From assembly GCA_032622095.1 (NCBI GenBank), contig CP136067.1:95656707-95720706 (forward strand): DNA of 64,000 nt, given 5' to 3'. Shown one piece after another: positions 57,322 to 62,180 of the stretch (the stretch's first letter is position 1; each line of letters begins with the position of its first letter). The notes beneath the pieces are model-generated. The model was not told where the DNA came from. It worked only from the letters and a program-made list of their open reading frames with translations, and searched no databases. A program made the position numbers and the translations under genes. The DNA comes from Siphonodentalium dalli (taxonomy: Eukaryota > Mollusca > Scaphopoda > Gadilida > Siphonodentaliidae).

Positions 57322-57440
57322 TGTAAGCCAGTGCATTCTCTTATATATGCGAGGCTCCCCATGGGAGACTCGCATATATAAGAGAATGCACTGGCACAGG
57401 GTCTTTAATGCTGCACCAGCACAGCTCCCATCACGCTCAG
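57322..57440. mobile_element. Truncated TTAA-family hairpin MITE
   Basis: GCCAGTGCATTCTCTTATAT hairpin with GCGAGGCTCCCC/GGGAGACTCGC and the family tail CAGGGTCTTTAATGCTGCAC, without a full left end. Confidence 0.75.
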
Positions 57441-57624
57441 TATCTAGCCTATGAGTCAATTAGCTCAAGGTGTTAATATCAGCAATCCTATAATTTTAAA
57501 ATATTTGTTATATTGTCCCATATTATGTTTATATATTATCACGTCTTTGTTATATTCTCCCATATTATGTTTATATATCACGCCTTTGTTGTTCCTATAC
57601 TGTAACTTGACGATGCCTAGCCAA

Positions 57625-57642
57625 GCCTGAGTTTAGTGTGCC
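57625..57642 (+). mobile_element. MITE end interrupted by the right-hand element
   Basis: GCCTGAGTTTAGTGTGCC is the left end of the GCAGAATGAGG palindromic family (compare 41121 and 49888). In intact copies it continues TGTCATTTGC; here it stops at 57642 and foreign sequence begins. Confidence 0.7.
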
Positions 57643-57702
57643 AGTAGTAATGGTGGGCACTATGTTCAAGCACGACAGCGAACAATTTATTCACATTCAA
57701 AG

Positions 57703-58167
57703 ATGACTGCTGTAAACATAACAGATCTTGACGAGATAATGGGCGGTGGGGTATACTGTAAAGCAGTGTACGGTGAAGAAATATCGCTATTTTGGAGGGC
57801 ACTCAGCCTCGGGATTTACGGGACGACCGATGGATGGATGATTCTGAGAGATGCGGCAGTTGACCTGTACTACACAGAGAGTGACGAACTTGGTGCGTCG
57901 GCACAAGATTTACGGCGCACACCACTTTTAGCCGAATCAAGATTGATGGTTGAATTAGCGGCGACTGTTATACAGCGACCTATCGTCATGTTTGATGCTA
58001 CCAAAGGCGGCTACAAATCAACACCAAGATTCAAGTCATCAATACCTCTAGTGTGGATCCCCCATGTTTGCCACGAGCATTATTGTGAATGCGAAATATG
58101 GATGAGGCGAGGAGACAAATCAATTGAAGTTTTGGCGAACAAAGAAGTTCAATGTGGCGGATTCTAA
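57703..58167 (+). CDS. OTU-like protein, copy 1 (154 residues)
   Basis: ATG 57703 follows the leader CATTCAAAG. Residues ~21-45 read GEEISLFWRALSLGIYGTTD, then WMILRDAAVDLYY, which matches the first OTU protease motif (dGxCxFRAls..iyG....W..lR) except that the nucleophile cysteine position holds L or S. Residues ~95-105 (IQRPIVMFDAT) fit the middle OTU strand. HEHYCECEIW (residues ~126-135) fits the His-Tyr of the third catalytic motif. If this is OTU, it lacks the cysteine and would be a non-catalytic ubiquitin-binding or decoy protein. The frame is intact and compact, ends TAA, and is followed 19 nt later by a histone-type stem-loop. A near-identical convergent copy lies at 58509-58973. The fold call is by eye; the gene call is strong because both copies are intact. 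Confidence 0.7.
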   Translation: MTAVNITDLDEIMGGGVYCKAVYGEEISLFWRALSLGIYGTTDGWMILRDAAVDLYYTESDELGASAQDLRRTPLLAESRLMVELAATVIQRPIVMFDATKGGYKSTPRFKSSIPLVWIPHVCHEHYCECEIWMRRGDKSIEVLANKEVQCGGF

Positions 58168-58186
58168 ACTATAACAAAAATAAAAC

Positions 58187-58202
58187 GGCCCTTTTCAGGG
58201 CC
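58187..58202 (+). terminator. Histone-type 3' stem-loop after OTU-like copy 1
   Basis: GGCCCTTTTCAGGGCC forms a 6-bp stem with a TTTC loop, preceded by AAAAC and followed by ACCAAA. It fits the histone mRNA consensus (GGYYYT-TTYH-ARRRCC, CAACC/ACCCA flanks). A purine-rich GAAAAGA, like the histone downstream element, starts 12 nt after the stem. Confidence 0.85.
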
Positions 58203-58230
58203 ACCAAATGATCGAAAAGATACTCTTGAT

Positions 58231-58320
58231 AGTGCCCATGTATGGGGGGTACTGGGCCATAGTGCCCATGTCTGGGGGGTACTGGGTCATAGTGCCCATG
58301 TCTGGGGGGTACTGGGCCAT
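58231..58320 (+). repeat. Three exact-length 30-bp repeats in the inverted-repeat spacer
   Basis: AGTGCCCATGTCTGGGGGGT + ACTGGGCCAT repeats at 58231, 58261 and 58291 with few changes. A plus-strand frame from ATG 58208 to 58507 would encode IVPMSGGYWA repeats, but it starts inside the downstream element and runs antisense into the opposite gene's 3' region, so it is not called a gene. Confidence 0.9.
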
Positions 58321-58473
58321 AGTTCCCACCCTGAGGATAGATGTTCCTGTCATTGATGTGACATTTCTGATCGAAAAAAATGAAAATGGACTTAGAATTA
58401 TTTTTTTTAAAAGGAAAATCTCACTTTGGAAAATATCAATTAGCTATCAAGAGTATCTTTTCGATCATTTGGT

Positions 58474-58489
58474 GGCCCTGAAAAGGGCC
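58474..58489 (-). terminator. Histone-type 3' stem-loop after OTU-like copy 2
   Basis: On the minus strand GGCCCTTTTCAGGGCC follows the stop by 19 nt, with AAAAC before and ACCAAA after, and GAAAAGA downstream. Confidence 0.85.
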
Positions 58490-58508
58490 GTTTTATTTTT
58501 GTTATAGT

Positions 58509-58973
58509 TTAGAATCCGCCACATTGAACTTCTTTGTTCGCCAAAACTTCAATTGATTTGTCTCCTCGCCTCATCCATATTTCGCATTCACAATAATGCT
58601 CGTGGCAAACGTGGGGGATCCACACTAGAGGTATTGATGACTTGAATCTTGGTGTTGATTTGTAGCCGCCTTTGGTAGCATCAAACATGACGATAGGTCG
58701 CTGTATAACAGTCGCCGCTAATTCAACCATCAATCTTGATTCGGCCAAAAGTGGTGTGCGCCGTAAATCTTGTGCCGACGCACCAAGTTCGTCACTCTCT
58801 GTGTAGTACAGGTCAACTGCCGCATCTCTCAGAATCATCCATCCATCGGTTGTCCCGTAAATCCCGAGGCTGAGTGCCCTCCAAAATAGCGACATTTCTT
58901 CACCGTACACTGCTTTACAGTATACCCCACCGCCCATTATCTCGTCAAGATCTGTTATGTTTACAGCAGTCAT
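58509..58973 (-). CDS. OTU-like protein, copy 2 (154 residues)
   Basis: Starts at ATG 58973 after the same CATTCAAAG leader. The only residue difference seen from copy 1 is I to M just before SLFWRAL. The OTU-like motifs and the missing cysteine are the same. An in-frame ATG lies further upstream (59105), but the shared leader and equal length with copy 1 favour 58973. It is transcribed toward copy 1; the two 3' ends face each other across the 30-bp repeats. Near-identity of the arms implies a very recent duplication or ongoing gene conversion. Upstream lies the divergent promoter block 59020-59541 shared with the 59873 gene. Confidence 0.7.
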   Translation of the reverse strand: MTAVNITDLDEIMGGGVYCKAVYGEEMSLFWRALSLGIYGTTDGWMILRDAAVDLYYTESDELGASAQDLRRTPLLAESRLMVELAATVIQRPIVMFDATKGGYKSTPRFKSSIPLVWIPHVCHEHYCECEIWMRRGDKSIEVLANKEVQCGGF

Positions 58974-59019
58974 CTTTGAATGTGAATAAATTGTTCGCTG
59001 TCGTGCTTGAACATATATC

Positions 59020-59541
59020 ACGATTACGCGGGCGGTAGAGAAAGCACATAATACTTTGACGTTAAAAATGACAAATGTTTCCTGACGTGTTTCTTTACAG
59101 TGCATTATCTGTTAGTTTCACCATTTCGATATGTTATAGATTAAATTCATGATAGTATATACAATTAATTAAGATGTTTTAACATATGAATTCATCTTCG
59201 TTCATAAACGATGACCAAGTAAAGTTATCAAATGCAATGATCAAGAAAAATGTTCAGTATGTTTCTTGTGTTCAGTTTTTATGTATAAAATATGTACAAT
59301 TCCAAAACCAAAAACTAGAAAAACATTCCATATTTGCCTAACGAGGTAATAAATATATCAATCATGTGTACCAAATAATAGATAATGATCTAACGAAATT
59401 AAAAACAATTGTTTGATCGCTATGCAATAATGATCAAGAAAAATATGCATGTTGATCCGGTTCTGAAAAAACACGTCAGGAAATATTTGTCAATTTTAAC
59501 GCCAAAGTATTATGTGATTTCATTGACGCCCGTGTAACAAT
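59020..59541. promoter_or_regulatory. Divergent promoter block, copy A
   Basis: Between the minus-strand OTU-like gene and the plus-strand 59873 gene. Its two ends are inverted: CACATAATACTTTGACGTTA (from 59044) and, near 59473-59515, ACGTCAGGAAATATTTGTC with TAACGCCAAAGTATTATGTG. Each end thus presents the same TGACGT/CRE-like element and leader outward. The whole block recurs as copy C at 60890-61432, and its right part as copy B at 59542-59834. Confidence 0.75.
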
Positions 59542-59834
59542 CTTGTGTTCAGTTTTATGTATAAAATATGTACAATTCCAAAAACAAAAACTAGAAAAAC
59601 ATTCCATATTTTCCTAACGAGATAACAAATATATCAATCATGTGTACCAACTAATAGATAATGATCTAACGAAATAAAAAACATTTGTTTGATCGCTATA
59701 CAATAATGATCAAGAAAAATATGCATGTTGATCCGGCTCTGAAAAAACACAACTTGAGGAAATATTTGTCAATTTTAACGCCAACGCGACATGTGATTTC
59801 ATTGTCGCCCGTGTCAAATGTATACAAATATTTT
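59542..59834. repeat. Tandem partial copy (B) of the promoter block
   Basis: From CTTGTGTTCAGTTTTATG to GTCAAATGTATACAAATATT it repeats the right ~280 bp of block A with small changes, so the 59873 gene has two tandem promoter halves upstream. Confidence 0.88.
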
Positions 59835-59872
59835 CGAATTTGATCAACCTTAGATTGCATTGCTATCAAGAG

Positions 59873-60355
59873 ATGGATCCGTTAACAGAATTTCTTCAGA
59901 GTGAGATATACAGTAGTCCTGTTGCACAGAATACATATGCGGCACCACAGTCAACAGGCCAAGCTAATACGACAATGACTATAGGTGGTGATACACTCAT
60001 TTTAAAAGCGATTTTAGATGAACTGAGATGTCTTCGCAGGGATATTGACGTGAAAACGCAAGTAACGCATCAAGAAGTGAAAGTGAATCTTCATTTCGTT
60101 GCAGAAGAGATAGATATACCAATCAGGGTTCATGATGTTCAGAGATCGAAAGAGCAGAAACAGATCAAAAAAGAAAAATTATTGGCGGCGAAAGAAAAAC
60201 AACCTAAGAGTATCATGAAGACTGAGACAAAAGTCAGATTTCATCTTCCTTGTAAAGAATCTAAAGATACAGAGAAAAGTGATGAATTCGCAAAAGCTCT
60301 CGGTTCTCATGGGAAAGATATGTCAAGATATAAGAAAAACACAAAACGGTGTTAA
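59873..60355 (+). CDS. Unknown 160-residue protein with basic C-terminal half
   Basis: Starts MDPLTEFLQSEIYSSP at ATG 59873. Residues 1-40 are polar with Q, T and S. Residues ~42-65 (LILKAILDELRCLRRDI) look helical, possibly coiled-coil. Residues ~95-125 are strongly basic and charged (EQKQIKKEKLLAAKEKQ, KSIMKTETKV). The end reads RYKKNTKRC. No family is recognised; a helical oligomerisation segment plus basic tail would suit a DNA- or virion-core-associated protein, but that is a guess. Its stop is followed after 22 nt by a histone-type stem-loop. It shares the divergent block A/B with the OTU-like copy 2. Confidence 0.68.
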   Translation: MDPLTEFLQSEIYSSPVAQNTYAAPQSTGQANTTMTIGGDTLILKAILDELRCLRRDIDVKTQVTHQEVKVNLHFVAEEIDIPIRVHDVQRSKEQKQIKKEKLLAAKEKQPKSIMKTETKVRFHLPCKESKDTEKSDEFAKALGSHGKDMSRYKKNTKRC

Positions 60356-60377
60356 AGTCAGATGATAATTTTAAAAC

Positions 60378-60393
60378 GGCCCTTTTCAGGGCC
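60378..60393 (+). terminator. Histone-type 3' stem-loop after the 160-residue gene
   Basis: GGCCCTTTTCAGGGCC with AAAAC before and ACACACA after; AAAAGG starts 13 nt downstream as a candidate downstream element. The following ~85 bp recur after the stem-loop at 61844. Confidence 0.85.
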
Positions 60394-60603
60394 ACACACA
60401 TTTCCCAAAAGGTTACTCTTTCATAGCTGAAAAATCAAAACACGATTGTTCAATTCATATTTTATTCAACAACAAATATTTGCAAGTATATTTTGTTTTA
60501 AATTATTCGTGGCGTGATTTTTTCAAAACGAAACATAGGGTACAAGGAACATTATTAGTTCTTAAGCAAATGCTAAAAGTTTTTCTTTTTGAAAAAATTG
60601 GTT

Positions 60604-60619
60604 GGTCCTGAAAAGGACC
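60604..60619 (-). terminator. Second histone-type stem-loop, compensated variant
   Basis: On the minus strand the stem is GGTCCTTTTCAGGACC: C-G in the other copies is replaced by T-A on both sides, so pairing is kept. AAAAAC precedes, AACCAA follows, and CAAAAAGAAAAAC lies about 12 nt downstream, the best histone-downstream-element match in the window. Confidence 0.82.
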
Positions 60620-60632
60620 GTTTTTTGTTTTT

Positions 60633-60648
60633 GGCCCTGAAAAGGGCC
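60633..60648 (-). terminator. First histone-type stem-loop after the 58-residue gene
   Basis: GGCCCTTTTCAGGGCC on the minus strand, 20 nt after the stop at 60669, preceded by AAAAC and followed by AAAAACAAAAAAC rather than an ACC flank. The variant stem-loop at 60604 follows it in tandem. Confidence 0.8.
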
Positions 60649-60668
60649 GTTTTGTACGCCATCAAAAT

Positions 60669-60845
60669 TCACTCACCAATTTTCTCAGAGTGTGAATTTT
60701 GCTTTTGTTCCCCCGCTGTTCTTTTTTGCAGGACCAGCTTTGAACGGGCGGTCACTTCTCTTGCGTGTCTGTCCCACATTATCTGCGGCGTTATCCCCAT
60801 CGTTCCTCTCAGTATCGCCATCAAGGGTTCGGGTATTGCAGTCAT
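60669..60845 (-). CDS. Unknown 58-residue basic protein
   Basis: ATG 60845 follows the leader CATTCAAAG and begins MTAIPEPLMAILRGTMG, ending KRTAGEQKQNSHSEKIGE. The leader and first codons (CATTCAAAGATGACTGC) match those of the OTU-like genes, so the promoter and start were duplicated while the body differs. The product is small and basic (DRHAREVTARSKLVLQKR). Two tandem stem-loops follow. It may be a short gene, or a remnant placed behind a copied promoter. It is divergent from the 61459 gene across promoter block C and convergent with the 59873 gene. Confidence 0.55.
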   Translation of the reverse strand: MTAIPEPLMAILRGTMGITPQIMWDRHAREVTARSKLVLQKRTAGEQKQNSHSEKIGE

Positions 60846-60889
60846 CTTTGAATGTAGAATAAGTCTGAAGATCCGTCTTGAACTTGTAT

Positions 60890-61432
60890 TACGATTGCGC
60901 GGACGGTAGAGAAAGCACATAATACTTTGACGTTAAAAATGACAAATGTTCCCTGACGTTGTGTTTCTTTTCAGTGCATTATCTGTTAGTTTCACCATTT
61001 CGATATGTTATAGATTAAATTTATGATAGTATATACAATTAATTAAGATATTTTAACATATGAATTCATCTTCGTTCATAAACGATGACCAAGTAAAGTT
61101 ATCAAATGCAATGATCAAGAAAAATGTTCAGTATGTTTCTTGTGTTCAGTTTTTATGTATAAAATATGTACAATTCCAAAACCAAAAACTAGAAAAACAT
61201 TCCATATTTGCCTAACGAGGTAATAAATATATCAATCATGTGTACCAAATAATAGATAATGATCTAACGAAATTAAAAACATTTGTTTGATCGCTATGCA
61301 ATAATGATTAAGAAAAATATGCATGGTGATCCGGTTCTGAAAAAACACAACGTCAGGAAATATTTGTCAATTTTAACGCCAACGCGACATGTGATTTCAT
61401 TGTCGCCCGTGTCAAATGTATACAAATATTTT
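60890..61432. promoter_or_regulatory. Divergent promoter block, copy C
   Basis: Matches block A from ACGATTGCGCGGACGGTAGA through CACATAATACTTTGACGTTA to AACGTCAGGAAATATTTGTC and then the end of block B (GTCAAATGTATACAAATATT). It separates the minus-strand 58-residue gene from the plus-strand 61459 frame. Confidence 0.78.
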
Positions 61433-61458
61433 CACTTTTTCAGTGAACTTCATTCATT

Positions 61459-61824
61459 ATGCCGTCTTTAAAGAAATTTATCAAGAAGTTGTGAAGGAAG
61501 AGAGATTCGTCAGAGGAGACGGAGATAAAAAGATATAGGAAATGGCAGGATTCTCCTGAACAAAAGGTGGTACAGAAGCAGATGCTAAGAGATTTTCTGG
61601 CTCGGCGACGACCATCGCCTGAAGTATGTGATCAAGAATCAAGCAATCAAGAATCAAGCAATCTTGATCTCGTGGAGATCTTGTCACAGATCAAGAAGAA
61701 AGATCTGTGCAATGCAGCAATTGACAGCTTCGCTCAGGCTGCTGCGGCGCACAGATCAAATCCTACTTGGTCTGTGACAATTAATCCCAACGGGATATAT
61801 CCTGATTTGGCAGAATTTTTATGA
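61459..61824 (+). pseudogene. Unknown ~121-codon gene with one in-frame TGA
   Basis: ATG 61459 opens MPSLKKFIKKL, then TGA at 61492-61494, then the frame continues RKRDSSEETEIKRYRKWQDS through LARRRPSPEVCDQESSNQ and NPNGIYPDLAEFL to TGA at 61822. The start sits at the same place relative to promoter block C as other genes, and a histone-type stem-loop follows the final stop after 19 nt, so the whole frame was probably one gene. The TGA may be an inactivating change, readthrough, or mean that translation starts at ATG 61582 (80 residues). A 12-bp GAATCAAGCAAT unit is duplicated near 61638-61661. No family recognised; the N-terminus is basic. Confidence 0.55.
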
Positions 61825-61843
61825 ATTCTGGAAAAGAAAAAAC

Positions 61844-61859
61844 GGCCCTTTTCAGGGCC
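61844..61859 (+). terminator. Histone-type 3' stem-loop after the 61459 gene
   Basis: GGCCCTTTTCAGGGCC preceded by AAAAAC and followed by ACCCACA, the closest match in the window to the canonical histone flanks. AAAAGG starts 13 nt downstream. Confidence 0.88.
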
Positions 61860-62043
61860 ACCCACATTTCCCAAAAGGTTACTCTTTCATAGCTGAAAAA
61901 AACAAAACACGATTGTTCAATTCATAATTTATTCACACAACATAATTTTCAAATGTTTGTATCGATTTGTTTATCTGTTTTGGAATGTAGAATGGTCTCA
62001 GCTTCTTTTTCTTGGAAGTTTTCTTGGAATTTTCAAAATCTGG

Positions 62044-62113
62044 AGAATTACATCTGCTTTTATAGCATTTTCATCGCGAATGCTATAAAAGCTATAAAAG
62101 CAGGTGTAATTCT
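62044..62113. promoter_or_regulatory. Palindromic TATA promoter of the polymerase gene
   Basis: AGAATTACATCTGCTTTTAT on the left mirrors ATAAAAGCAGGTGTAATTCT on the right. TATAAAAG occurs once on the minus strand and twice in tandem on the plus strand (62084 and 62093). The plus-strand boxes lie about 90 nt upstream of the polymerase ATG. Confidence 0.72.
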
Positions 62114-62180
62114 ACACTTTACACTTCAACTCCGAAGAAGCCAGTCGCAATATTTTTTGCTGACAAAACTCAAGACAAAA

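Larger units (their letters stand above)
57662..58231 (+). repeat. Inverted repeat, left arm (0.57 kb)
   Basis: From ATGTTCAAGCACGACAGCG to GATACTCTTGATAG, this is almost identical to the reverse complement of 58447-59014. It contains a whole gene plus its 3' stem-loop. Confidence 0.92.
58447..59014 (-). repeat. Inverted repeat, right arm (0.57 kb)
   Basis: The reverse complement of 57662-58231, with only a few differences. The ~215-bp spacer between the arms holds the 30-bp repeats. Confidence 0.92.

Noticed and set aside
58208-58507. 99-codon frame with decapeptide repeats
   Set aside because: It begins inside a 3' processing region and runs antisense to the neighbouring gene's stem-loop; kept only as a finding.
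58509-59105. Longer 198-codon version of OTU-like copy 2 starting at 59105
   Set aside because: The extra N-terminus lies in the duplicated promoter block and is absent from copy 1; the shared leader places the start at 58973.
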